From RGIG6165 sp045538835 (GTDB lineage: Bacteria > Bacillota > Clostridia > Oscillospirales > Feifaniaceae), in NCBI GenBank assembly GCA_045538835.1, contig JAZQEF010000011.1, forward strand, positions 62,001 to 126,000: DNA of 64,000 bases. The letters run 5' to 3'. Numbering within the stretch: position 1 is the stretch's first letter; every line of letters begins with the position of its first letter. This document shows positions 26,042-34,080 of the stretch, one piece after another. The notes under the pieces are model-generated. The model had not been told where the DNA came from, ran no database searches, and worked only from the letters and a program-made list of their open reading frames with translations. The translations under genes were made by a program, and so were the position numbers.

Positions 26042-27985
26042 TTATACATCAAGATTTGTAACATATTTTGCATTTTCTTCAATAAACACTCTTCTCGGTT
26101 CAACCTTTTCACCCATAAGAATGGTAAATATTTCATCTGCCTCAACTGCATCTTCCATTGTAACTTTAAGAAGCGTTCTTGTTTCGGGATTCATTGTTGT
26201 GTCCCAGAGTTCCTGCTTATCCATCTCACCGAGACCTTTGTAACGCGCAATCTCAACCTTTGCATTCGGGTCTCCGCCCTTGAGTTCAAGGGAGAGAGCA
26301 TCTCTCTGTTCATCAGAATAAGCCTGACGCACCTCTTTTCCCCTTGTAAGTTTATAAAGCGGCGGCTGTGCAATAAATATGTGTCCTTTCTCTATCATTT
26401 CACGCATAAAGCGGAAAAAGAAAGTGAGAAGAAGCGTTCTGATATGTGCGCCGTCGACGTCGGCATCGGCCATGATGACCACTTTGCCGTAACGTATCTT
26501 TGAAATATCAAATTCACTGCCGATACCTGCGCCTATCGCAGTTATAACGGGAGTGAGTTTATCGTTACCGTAAACTTTATCTGCCCTTGCTTTTTCAACA
26601 TTGAGCATCTTACCCCAGAGAGGAAGTATTGCCTGAAAGTCTGAATCACGTCCGTTTTTAGCAGTACCACCCGCAGAATCACCCTCAACTATGTAAAGTT
26701 CGGTATATTCGGGGTTTTTTTCATGACAATCAAAAAGTTTACCCGGCAGACCGCCGCCTGAAAGCGCACCTTTTCTTGTGGTCTCACGCGCTTTTCTTGC
26801 TGCTTCTCTCGCCCTGCTTGCCGTAAGTGCTTTATCAATTATTATCTTACCTACCGCAGGATTTTCTTCAAGGAAATCGGTAAGTTTTTCGTTTATCATC
26901 GAGTCAACAAGACTTCTCATCTCGGAGTTACCGAGTTTTGTCTTTGTCTGACCTTCAAACTGAGGCTCGTGCAGTTTTACGGAAATTATTGAACAAAGTC
27001 CTTCTCTTACATCTTCACCCGAGAGAGGTTTATCATTTTCCTTTAAGAAACCTCTTTTCTTAGCATAAGCGTTGAGCACTCTTGTAAGCGCGTTTCGAAA
27101 GCCCGTTTCATGCATACCGCCTTCGGTGGTATTTATGTTGTTGGCAAAGGAGAAAGACGTCTCTTCATAACTGTCATTCCACTGAAGCGCTACTTCTGCA
27201 AAGGAGTTGTTCTTTGATCCGCTCACATAGATAACTTCGCTGTGAATAGCCTCCTTATTTCTGTTAAGGTAGGTTACAAATTCTCTTATACCACCCTCAT
27301 AGAGCATGGTTTTTTCTTTATGCTCTTCTTCGGGACCCCTTAAATCGCGCAGTGTTATTTTTATGCCGCCGTTTAAGAATGCCTGCTCACGAAGTCTCTT
27401 GAGAAGTACATTATATTCAAAGACGACTTCATCAAATATCTCTGCATCGGGCTTAAAGGTTATGGTTGTGCCTGTATCGTCAGTCTTTCCCAATTCTTTT
27501 ACTTGACCGTCGGGCACACCTCTCTTATATGACTGAGTATGTATCTTTCCGCCGTTCTTGACTTCAACCGTAAGCCATTCGGACAGCGCGTTAACAACGG
27601 ACGCACCAACGCCATGAAGACCTCCCGATACCTTATAACCGTCGCCGCCGAACTTACCTCCTGCATGAAGCACTGTGAAAACTACATCGATCGTGTTGAT
27701 GCCCATTTTAGGGTGCATACCCGAGGGAATTCCTCGGCCGTTATCCGAAACTTTTATTATGTCACCCTCGAGTATTTCTACTTCAATATGGCTGCAATAT
27801 CCCGCAAGCGCCTCGTCGATAGAGTTGTCCACTATCTCATAAACAAGATGGTGCAGACCTCTCGCCGATGTGGAGCCGATATACATACCCGGTCTTTTTC
27901 TTACCGCTTCAAGTCCTTCAAGTACTTGAATCTGACTGTCATCGTAGACTTTGTCAACTTTAGTGCTGTTTTCCAATTCTTCCAC
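26042..27985 (-). CDS. gyrB: DNA gyrase subunit B
   Basis: It is the ATPase subunit of gyrase. The GHKL ATP-binding region shows IVDNSIDEALAGYC, DNGRGIP and GGLHGVGASVVNALS; the TOPRIM region shows YIVEGDSAGGTAKNGRD and MADADVDGAHIRTLLLTFF. The C-terminal IARYKGLGEMDKQELWDTTM block contacts GyrA. At 647 aa it is the normal short (non-enterobacterial) type. It is separated from remB by a 270-bp gap that holds inverted repeats, so it may have its own promoter there. Confidence 0.98.
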   Translation of the reverse strand: MEELENSTKVDKVYDDSQIQVLEGLEAVRKRPGMYIGSTSARGLHHLVYEIVDNSIDEALAGYCSHIEVEILEGDIIKVSDNGRGIPSGMHPKMGINTIDVVFTVLHAGGKFGGDGYKVSGGLHGVGASVVNALSEWLTVEVKNGGKIHTQSYKRGVPDGQVKELGKTDDTGTTITFKPDAEIFDEVVFEYNVLLKRLREQAFLNGGIKITLRDLRGPEEEHKEKTMLYEGGIREFVTYLNRNKEAIHSEVIYVSGSKNNSFAEVALQWNDSYEETSFSFANNINTTEGGMHETGFRNALTRVLNAYAKKRGFLKENDKPLSGEDVREGLCSIISVKLHEPQFEGQTKTKLGNSEMRSLVDSMINEKLTDFLEENPAVGKIIIDKALTASRAREAARKARETTRKGALSGGGLPGKLFDCHEKNPEYTELYIVEGDSAGGTAKNGRDSDFQAILPLWGKMLNVEKARADKVYGNDKLTPVITAIGAGIGSEFDISKIRYGKVVIMADADVDGAHIRTLLLTFFFRFMREMIEKGHIFIAQPPLYKLTRGKEVRQAYSDEQRDALSLELKGGDPNAKVEIARYKGLGEMDKQELWDTTMNPETRTLLKVTMEDAVEADEIFTILMGEKVEPRRVFIEENAKYVTNLDV

Positions 27986-28255
27986 GATTTTTCTCCTTAC
28001 TATGTTAATTCTTCATTGTTGATTCGCTTTAAGCCAAGGGGAACCGAACCCCATAAGCCTTAAACTTGTTAAATTTTTATACTTTCAATTTGTCGTCCTC
28101 GTAAGGCGTCAAGCCTTACTTCGTCCTTACGCATTCAAATTATATAAAATTTTCCTGCGTTTACGGTCGAAGAGTTTAAAAACAATAAATTTTGATGAAA
28201 GCCAAAGAAAATTCGAGAATAATACTGACGTATATTTGCAGAATTTTCTGCAGGA
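27986..28255. other. Repeat-containing gap between remB and gyrB
   Basis: No ORF is credible here. A hairpin GTAAGGC-GTCAA-GCCTTAC lies at 28101-28119 and a GGGG-N7-CCCC palindrome near 28038-28052. The stretch 28029-28064 is an inverted, 29 of 36 identical copy of the 3' end of remB (28274-28309). This looks like a degenerate duplication or a fossil repeat; it has no transposase. Confidence 0.5.
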
Positions 28256-28540
28256 TTACGCAAAATTTTTGTTTTTAAACCTTATGCTGTTCGATTCCCC
28301 TCGGCTTATGAGCGTCTGTACGGACAACTGAGTTATGTAAACCATTTTTTTTGTCACCACAAAACTCTTCGGTATGTCATCCATTACAGTTTCCACCCTG
28401 CCTTCCCGCTGTGCTTTTTCAAGCAGCTCCGAGGTTGCATTTTTCCGTGTATTCTTAGAAACAGTGGTGTTATCAAGATCAAATATTCCTATTATATCTC
28501 TGTCAGATATCACTCTGTCTCCGCCGATATGAATGTACAT
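28256..28540 (-). CDS. remB: DUF370 / extracellular matrix regulator RemB family
   Basis: The N-terminus MYIHIGGDRVISDRDIIGIFD matches the Firmicute YaaB/RemB family, which sits between recF and gyrB in Bacillus, exactly as here. SFVVTKKMVYITQLSVQTL is the second conserved block. In B. subtilis RemB and its paralog RemA promote matrix gene expression; a DNA-binding role is known for RemA. The 94-aa protein is slightly longer than usual, with a polar tail (SIRFKNKNFA). The function in this organism is inferred from family and position only. Confidence 0.85.
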   Translation of the reverse strand: MYIHIGGDRVISDRDIIGIFDLDNTTVSKNTRKNATSELLEKAQREGRVETVMDDIPKSFVVTKKMVYITQLSVQTLISRGESNSIRFKNKNFA

Positions 28541-28590
28541 TTTTCTTAATCCTATATATTAAAATCAGTATATGTTTATGTAAACCTATT

Positions 28591-29706
28591 CTAACACTCG
28601 GTTATCGTTCCGTTCTTTATATTAAAGAACTTCACATTGTCTATATTTTTATATCTTGCACGGTCACAGCCTGTTATTATTACCTGTCTGTCCGTTATCT
28701 TTTTTAAGATATATGTCTGCCTCGGCCTGTCAAGTTCGCTGAGCATATCATCAAGCAGCATAACAGGTTGTTCGCCCGTCGTTTCAAAAACAAGGTCTCC
28801 CTCCGCCATTTTTATCGACAGGACTGCACTTCGCTGCTGTCCCTGCGAACAAAACATCTTTGCTGACATTTCATTTACCAAAACTTCCATATCATCTCTC
28901 TGCGGACCGACCAGAGACATTCCTGCCCCAATTTCCTCAGTTTTTATATTTGATATTTCTTTTACAAGATAACTTCTTGTTGCTTCAAGAGTATAAAATT
29001 CATTTTCAGGAGCCTGTCCGCTGTGAATATATGAAAGTTTAAGTTCTTCTTTACCGTTTGAAAGTTCATAATGATTCTTGTGTGCAATTTCCCCGAGTTT
29101 ATTTATATATGAATTTCTCATAAACATCAGATATGCGCCGACATTTGCCTGCTTTTCATTCCACACATCAAGCGTTGATTCAAGCTGCGGATATTTATAT
29201 ATATCCTTGAGCAGAGCATTTTTTTGAGTGAGAATTTTTTCATAATCCTCTATCGCTTTTGCATATTTCGGCTTTAATACGGATATAGCCTGATCTAAAA
29301 ACCTTCTTCTCTCTCCCGGTCCCTCTTTAATAAGATTCAAATGTTCGGGTGCAAAAAGAACCGTATAGAAATTTCCTGCCATATCCATATTTCTTTTTAT
29401 CGGAACACCGTTTATTTTTACTTCACGGCGCCTTTTATCCGAATAAAAGATAATATCATACTCGTTATTTCTGTTCTCGGCAAAGAAAGTCATATTGAGC
29501 ATTGCATTTTCACACCCGTTCATAACAAGTTCCTTATCTTTTGCCGGACGAAAGCTCTTTCCCGATGTAAAAACATATATGCTTTCAAGCAGGTTTGTCT
29601 TTCCCTGCGCGTTTCTTCCGTAAAATACATTTACGCCGGGTCCAAGATCAAGACCTGCTTTTTCTATATTTCTGTAGTTTTCAAGATAGAGACTTACTAC
29701 CTTCAT
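28591..29706 (-). CDS. recF: DNA replication and repair protein RecF
   Basis: RecF is an SMC-like ATPase that helps load RecA at gaps with RecO and RecR. The Walker A FYGRNAQGKTNLLESIY lies at residues 30-45, the signature region GAGMSLVGPQRDD near 260, and the Walker B PVMLLDDMLSELD near 320. The 371-aa length is standard. It starts 2 bp after yaaA, in the conserved dnaA-dnaN-yaaA-recF order. Confidence 0.97.
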   Translation of the reverse strand: MKVVSLYLENYRNIEKAGLDLGPGVNVFYGRNAQGKTNLLESIYVFTSGKSFRPAKDKELVMNGCENAMLNMTFFAENRNNEYDIIFYSDKRRREVKINGVPIKRNMDMAGNFYTVLFAPEHLNLIKEGPGERRRFLDQAISVLKPKYAKAIEDYEKILTQKNALLKDIYKYPQLESTLDVWNEKQANVGAYLMFMRNSYINKLGEIAHKNHYELSNGKEELKLSYIHSGQAPENEFYTLEATRSYLVKEISNIKTEEIGAGMSLVGPQRDDMEVLVNEMSAKMFCSQGQQRSAVLSIKMAEGDLVFETTGEQPVMLLDDMLSELDRPRQTYILKKITDRQVIITGCDRARYKNIDNVKFFNIKNGTITEC

Positions 29707-29708
29707 TT

Positions 29709-29912
29709 TTACAGAACCTCTATTATTTCACCATCAACAGTCACATTGTCTCCGCTTCTTATCTTTTTTCCGCGCATCGTGCATATTTCTCCGTTGACCA
29801 TAACTTGCCCTTCTCTTATCAGAATGTCCGCCTCACCGCCTGTTGATGCGACGCCTGAAAATTTGAGCAGTTGATTTAATTTTATAAATTCCGTATTTAT
29901 TTTAATTTTCAT
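29709..29912 (-). CDS. yaaA: S4-domain RNA-binding protein YaaA
   Basis: This 67-aa protein is almost a bare S4 domain: FIKLNQLLKFSGVASTGGEA, then VMVNGEICTMRGKKIRSGD. It is the small conserved gene between dnaN and recF in many Firmicutes. S4 domains bind structured RNA, and a role in 50S assembly has been proposed for this family. Its ATG begins immediately after the dnaN stop, with AGAGGA inside dnaN, so the two are coupled. Confidence 0.92.
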   Translation of the reverse strand: MKIKINTEFIKLNQLLKFSGVASTGGEADILIREGQVMVNGEICTMRGKKIRSGDNVTVDGEIIEVL

Positions 29913-31028
29913 TTATTCCTCTGTTTTTAATCTTACGGGAAGTACAAGAAATACAAAAGACTCACCTTCAACAGGCTTTATCACCATAGGTGAAAGACTG
30001 TTGTTGAGTTCTATTCTTACCTGTTCTGCCCTTGAATTTCTTAGTGCATCGAGAAGGAATTTATTATTAAATCCTATCTCTAAATTCCCGCCGCTGCTTT
30101 TTACATCAAACATGTCTTCAATTTTTCCCAAAGGTGATGAACAAAAGAGTTTTACCTGATCATCAGTAAATTTAAGACGGATTGGAGAACGCTGTCTTTC
30201 ATTTATAAGGAGAGATGCCCTTTCAACACTGTCTGCAAATGCTTTTACGTCTGAAATAATATCAAGACTTTTTTCTTTAGGCATTGCATTGTTATAATTC
30301 AAAAATTCACCCTCAAGAAGTCTTGTAATGAGAATAGTGTTTTCTATTTCAAACTGTGCGTGCTTGCGGGATACGTTAATTTTAACCTTTGTATCGGTCT
30401 CTTTGAGCATTCTTGTAACTTTAAGAAGCGTCTTTCCCGGTATGTTGAATTTAAGTGCTTCTGCTGCAGGTGCGGAAAGAACTTCATTTCTTATAGCAAG
30501 TCTGTAACCGTCAACACCTACAACTCTGATATTGTTATCACTCACTTCAAAAAGACAACCCGTATGTACAGGTTTTGATTCATTTGTAGATACGGCATAA
30601 ACAGTCTGCTTTATCATAGATTCGAGTTTATTTTCTTCTATTTCAATACTGTTTTCATAATTTACGGACGGAAGTTCGGGATAATCCATATAAGATGATG
30701 CCATTATTGAAAAATGTGTCATACCGCTATCTATATCAACTTTGTTATTTTCATCAACGGATATAGTTACCTGTGTTCCTGCAAGTTTTCTGATTATTTC
30801 ACCGAAAGTACTTGCATTGATAACGACACTGCCGTGTTCATCATTTATAGAGGGTATGGTACAAATGATAGCGATTTCTAAGTCAAAGCCCGTTATTTTG
30901 AGACTTCCTTTTCCGTCTGTCTCTATAAGCAGACCTTCAAGTATCTGTGATGCGGCTTTACTTGCAACAGCACCGCTCGCAGTGGCAACAGCGTCGCTTA
31001 AAATACTTCTTTCAACTGTGAATTTCAT
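29913..31028 (-). CDS. dnaN: DNA polymerase III beta sliding clamp
   Basis: The clamp encircles DNA and tethers the replicative polymerase. The 371-aa product starts MKFTVERSILSDAVATASG and has the three-domain pattern with GFDLEIAI, VGVDGYRLAI and the C-terminal LVLPVRL segment. The ATG at 31028 is preceded by GGGAGG; the upstream frame to 31091 adds 21 residues that do not fit the family. It follows dnaA after a 339-bp gap. Confidence 0.97.
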   Translation of the reverse strand: MKFTVERSILSDAVATASGAVASKAASQILEGLLIETDGKGSLKITGFDLEIAIICTIPSINDEHGSVVINASTFGEIIRKLAGTQVTISVDENNKVDIDSGMTHFSIMASSYMDYPELPSVNYENSIEIEENKLESMIKQTVYAVSTNESKPVHTGCLFEVSDNNIRVVGVDGYRLAIRNEVLSAPAAEALKFNIPGKTLLKVTRMLKETDTKVKINVSRKHAQFEIENTILITRLLEGEFLNYNNAMPKEKSLDIISDVKAFADSVERASLLINERQRSPIRLKFTDDQVKLFCSSPLGKIEDMFDVKSSGGNLEIGFNNKFLLDALRNSRAEQVRIELNNSLSPMVIKPVEGESFVFLVLPVRLKTEE

Positions 31029-31367
31029 ATATTTGCCTCCCGATGGATTTATTGTTTTTAATAATTTATTTCTGCCTGTCTGAACAAGCATGTTTTTTAT
31101 AAAACAACTGTAAAAAATTAAAGTAGTAATAGTAGGGGTTGTATAAACTGTTCAAAACCTTTAAATTCGTTTTGGGACAAGTATTTGAATAAAATTCAAT
31201 CTGTTAATATCCGTTAAAATAAGATTCAACAACTTCGGTTATTAATTACATGAATTTCAACAATGTTCATAACTTGCCTGTTCAAAAACAAAAACTGCTA
31301 CAATAACTCAAAATATGTGTTTTGCTGAAATTTTTATCAAAACAGGTCGATTTTTGTAAAATGATGG
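31029..31367. other. dnaA-dnaN gap with DnaA-box-like repeats (oriC candidate)
   Basis: This 339-bp AT-rich non-coding stretch has no canonical TTATCCACA box. It does contain TGTTCAAAA at 31149-31157, TGTTCATAA at 31264-31272 and TGTTCAAAA at 31279-31287. All three are in the same orientation, and the last two lie 15 bp apart. These resemble TTATNCACA read on the other strand (TTATGAACA). Position next to dnaA and motif clustering suggest part of a bipartite origin. It also carries the dnaN leader. Confidence 0.5.
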
Positions 31368-32690
31368 CTATTGCTGACAATCTTTAATATAAGATGATAT
31401 TTTCATTTTATAATTACTGTCATTATCCATATCTTCACGTACTTTTTTTATTGAATACATTACTGTTGTGTGTTTTCTGTTAAAAAATGCGCCGATTGTG
31501 GGAAGTGAAAGGTCTGTAAGTTCACTTACAACATACATTGCAGCCTGTCTTGCTTCGGAAATTTCATTCGTTTTTTTAGAACTCTTTATTTCTTCTGATG
31601 TAACTTTAAATATTTCCGCTGCGCGCGCGATTATCTTTTCTACCCTTGTTTCAACAGGCTCCATAGAAGAACTGATGTCGTGAAGAACGTCGGAAGCAAG
31701 TTCCAAATTCAAAGGTTTACCCATAAGGGTATGACCTGCTTTTATCTTTTTTACTGCACCCTCGAGCTGTCTTACATTATCTTTAAGTGCTTTTGAAAGA
31801 CAGTCTATAATTTCTTGCGGAAGTTCAATATTGTTTTCTGCCGCTTTCTGTTTGATGATGGCACAGCGTGTTTCATAGTCGGGTTTTGTTACATCTATGA
31901 TAAGACCGCTTTCAAATCTTGTGCGAAGTCTATCCTCAAGCGTAGGTATTTCTTTAGGAGGACGGTCACTTGTAAGAACTATCTGCTTTCTTGCATTATA
32001 TAAAGTATTAAAGGTGTGAAACATCTCTTCTTCAGTCGAACGCTTTCCGCCTATAAACTGAACGTCATCCACTAAAAAAACATCTGCCTGACGGTATTTA
32101 TTTCTAAAATCTACCGTCTTTTCATTACCGATTGCTTCAATAAGTTCGTTTGTAAAATCCTCACCCTTAACGTAGACTACATTTGCATTCGGATTTTGCT
32201 TTTTTATTCTGTTTCCTATAGCGCACATAAGATGTGTTTTTCCGAGACCTGACTCACCGTATATAAAAAGAGGATTATATGAAGCCCCGGGATCTTTTGA
32301 TACTGCAACGCCAGCCGCATGAGCAAGTCTGTTTCCTTCACCGACAACAAAATTTGAAAAAGTATATGTATCAAGAAGTGAAGATGTGAGAGATACTTTT
32401 GAAACAGTATTTTCTTTATAAAGTTTTACGGGTGCCTCTTCAGGAGAAGTAACATTGATATCAACTCTGAATCCGAGCGAGCGCTCAAGACCTGAAAGAA
32501 TCTGTTCTTTATATCTTAAAAACATATCACACTGAAAAGAAGAGGGACAGGAAAAATACGCTGTATCTCCCTCAAGACGAAGTGCAGTTGCAGAATCTAT
32601 CCATTGTGCTGCGGCAACACTTATTGTAGAGTTGTCGCCAAAAATATATTCACGCTTTGCTTTGTTCCATACATCTGCAAAAGAAAACAT
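31368..32690 (-). CDS. dnaA: Chromosomal replication initiator DnaA
   Basis: DnaA binds origin boxes and opens the duplex. The 440-aa product has the N-terminal interaction domain (MFSFADVWNKAKREYIF), a linker, the AAA+ core with Walker A GESGLGKTHL and Walker B VFLVDDVQFI, and the C-terminal helix-turn-helix domain. The DNA-contact loop reads FFNRKHTTVMYS, where E. coli and B. subtilis have GGRDHTTV, so Asp before the His is Lys and the loop is one residue shorter. The ATG at 32690 was chosen over the GTG at 32702 because that GTG is part of the GGTGAGG ribosome site. A TTGTAA-N17-TATAAT promoter is possible in the AT tract upstream. Confidence 0.98.
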   Translation of the reverse strand: MFSFADVWNKAKREYIFGDNSTISVAAAQWIDSATALRLEGDTAYFSCPSSFQCDMFLRYKEQILSGLERSLGFRVDINVTSPEEAPVKLYKENTVSKVSLTSSLLDTYTFSNFVVGEGNRLAHAAGVAVSKDPGASYNPLFIYGESGLGKTHLMCAIGNRIKKQNPNANVVYVKGEDFTNELIEAIGNEKTVDFRNKYRQADVFLVDDVQFIGGKRSTEEEMFHTFNTLYNARKQIVLTSDRPPKEIPTLEDRLRTRFESGLIIDVTKPDYETRCAIIKQKAAENNIELPQEIIDCLSKALKDNVRQLEGAVKKIKAGHTLMGKPLNLELASDVLHDISSSMEPVETRVEKIIARAAEIFKVTSEEIKSSKKTNEISEARQAAMYVVSELTDLSLPTIGAFFNRKHTTVMYSIKKVREDMDNDSNYKMKISSYIKDCQQ

Positions 32691-32702
32691 ACAAAACCTC
32701 AC

Positions 32703-32760
32703 CAGTTATATAATAATATATAATAATTATATATTATATTATATATAATTACAAGATAAT
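32703..32760. other. Extreme AT tract upstream of dnaA (possible unwinding element)
   Basis: About 45 bp around 32706-32752 consist almost wholly of A and T in alternating TATA-like runs. Such tracts beside dnaA commonly serve as duplex-unwinding elements, and it also contains the dnaA -10 region. No DnaA-trio arrangement was verified. Confidence 0.45.
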
Positions 32761-32764
32761 TTTA

Positions 32765-32793
32765 TTGAAAAACCATATATTACAGAGTATAAT
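32765..32793 (+). promoter_or_regulatory. Sigma-A promoter of the GNAT gene
   Basis: TTGAAA (32765-32770) and TATAAT (32788-32793) are spaced 17 bp apart, 28 bp before the ATG. Confidence 0.78.
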
Positions 32794-32821
32794 ACAGATA
32801 TAAAAATAACGGAGTGCAAAA

Positions 32822-33301
32822 ATGAATATTAGAAAAGCAAAAATTGACGATTTTGAAGAAATGATGATAATATACAGGGACGCCGCAAAATTTATGGCGG
32901 AGAATGGAAATCCCACACAGTGGGTGGGCTATCCTTCGGAAGAAATGGTCAGGGAAGATATAGATAAAGGACAGAGTTATGTATGTACAGAGGATGAAAA
33001 AATACTTGCAGTCTTTGTATATTTTGAAGAAAACGATCCGTGGTATGCATATATAGACGGCAAGTGGATAAATGATGAACCGTACGGTGTTGTCCACAGA
33101 ATAGCCTCTGCAAGAAAGATAAAGGGCTGCGGAGAATTTTGTATCAAATGGGCATTTGACAGATGTAAAAACCTGCGTATAGACACGCATAAAGATAATA
33201 TTCCTATGCAAAATCTTATTAAAAAGTTGAATTTTAAATACTGCGGCATTGTCTATATGGATGACGGATCTCCAAGAATTGCTTTTCAGAAAACTAAATA
33301 A
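32822..33301 (+). CDS. GNAT-family N-acetyltransferase
   Basis: A single GNAT domain of 159 aa. It starts MNIRKAKIDDFEEMMIIYRDA, has the central sheet DKILAVFVYF-like EKILAVFVYFEE, a region around RIASARKIKGCGEFCIKWAF where acetyl-CoA binding is expected, and the C-terminal NLIKKLNFKYCGIVYMDD motif. It lacks the classic RxGxG loop, having RKIKGCG instead, as in several Clostridial members. CGGAG precedes the ATG. It is monocistronic and divergent from dnaA. The substrate is unknown. Confidence 0.88.
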   Translation: MNIRKAKIDDFEEMMIIYRDAAKFMAENGNPTQWVGYPSEEMVREDIDKGQSYVCTEDEKILAVFVYFEENDPWYAYIDGKWINDEPYGVVHRIASARKIKGCGEFCIKWAFDRCKNLRIDTHKDNIPMQNLIKKLNFKYCGIVYMDDGSPRIAFQKTK

Positions 33302-33334
33302 AAAAGGCCGTCTGCATAAAGACGACCTTTTTTA
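33301..33334. terminator. Bidirectional terminator, GNAT / ppiB
   Basis: A 13-bp stem with one C-A mismatch (AAAAAGGCCGTCT / AGACGACCTTTTT, loop GCATAA) is followed by T's on both strands. Confidence 0.85.
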
Positions 33335-33339
33335 TTGTA

Positions 33340-33813
33340 TTATTTGATACTAACTTTATTCATAACTACAGGGGTGAGAGGTCTGTCACTCCAGTCGGTC
33401 TTGACTGCTGCAATTCTATCGACAGCCTCCATACCGCTTACAACTTTTCCGAATGCGGCATATTGTCCGTCAAGATGAGGTGCATCCTCATGCATTATAA
33501 AAAACTGACTGCCTGCCGAATCAGGATCCATAGCCCTTGCCATAGATATGACACCGCGCATATGTTTTAAATCGTTTTTGACACCGTTTGCGGCAAATTC
33601 ACCCTTGATTGAATAGCCGGGACCGCCCGTGCCGTTTCCCTTAGGGCAACCGCCCTGTATCATAAAGCCGGGAATTACACGGTGAAAGCAAAGTCCGTCA
33701 TAAAATGCTGAATTAACAAGTTTTTCAAAGTTTTCAACCGTTTTAGGTGCAATTTCAGGATAAAGCTCTATTTCAATGAGTTCACCACTGTCCATTTCAA
33801 TAACTACCATCAT
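33340..33813 (-). CDS. ppiB: Cyclophilin-type peptidyl-prolyl isomerase
   Basis: It catalyses cis-trans isomerisation of proline bonds in the cytoplasm, as no signal peptide is present. The active-site residues are visible: FHRVIPGFMIQGG (catalytic Arg), SAGSQFFI (Gln, Phe) and HLDGQYAAFGKV. The 157-aa length is a bare cyclophilin domain. AAGGAG precedes the double ATG. A promoter TTGTTT-N17-TAAAAT with a TGG extension lies at 33841-33869. Confidence 0.95.
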   Translation of the reverse strand: MMVVIEMDSGELIEIELYPEIAPKTVENFEKLVNSAFYDGLCFHRVIPGFMIQGGCPKGNGTGGPGYSIKGEFAANGVKNDLKHMRGVISMARAMDPDSAGSQFFIMHEDAPHLDGQYAAFGKVVSGMEAVDRIAAVKTDWSDRPLTPVVMNKVSIK

Positions 33814-33840
33814 TAAATCTCCTTAATTTTTGATAGGTTT

Positions 33841-33869
33841 ATTTTACCATAATAAAAGAAATAAAACAA
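33841..33869 (-). promoter_or_regulatory. Sigma-A promoter of ppiB
   Basis: Minus-strand TTGTTT (33864-33869), 17-bp spacer, TAAAAT (33841-33846), with TGG directly before the -10 box. Confidence 0.65.
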
Positions 33870-33885
33870 CAGATAATAACATAGG

Positions 33886-34047
33886 GTGATTTTTACGGAC
33901 AAGAAAAAGAAACCTGAGATAGACCATGACTACACACATGAATCAAAGTCTATAATGGCAGATTTTAAAACAGATCCGTTTGGAAGTTATACGGGAGTAT
34001 GTAAAGATAAGTATGATATTCCCGTTCAGGACGCGGATGACCTCTAA
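33886..34047 (+). CDS. 53-aa acidic small protein with GSYTG...PVQDADDL motif
   Basis: A short ORF ends just before a strong terminator. The peptide is polar and has no membrane span. It begins with a KKKKPEID segment and contains FKTDPFGSYTGVCK and the C-terminus IPVQDADDL. Small proteins with DP-GSYTG and a terminal QDADDL recur in Clostridia from memory, with no assigned function. The start is uncertain: GTG at 33886 has no ribosome site ahead, while AGGGTGA would suit a non-standard ACG at 33895. The reading frame is supported by its familiar C-terminal motif and by the terminator placed 3 bp after its stop. Confidence 0.65.
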   Translation: MIFTDKKKKPEIDHDYTHESKSIMADFKTDPFGSYTGVCKDKYDIPVQDADDL

Positions 34048-34049
34048 AT

Positions 34050-34080
34050 AATAAAACACCCCATTTGGGGTGTTTTATTA
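34050..34080. terminator. Bidirectional terminator
   Basis: A 13-bp perfect stem (ATAAAACACCCCA / TGGGGTGTTTTAT) lies between the 53-aa ORF and the convergent Nudix gene. Confidence 0.92.

Noticed and set aside
28030..28060. tRNA T-arm-like GGGG-TTCGGTT-CCCC on the minus strand
   Set aside because: No matching acceptor, D-arm or anticodon arm occurs at the right distance, so it is not a tRNA or a clear tRNA remnant.
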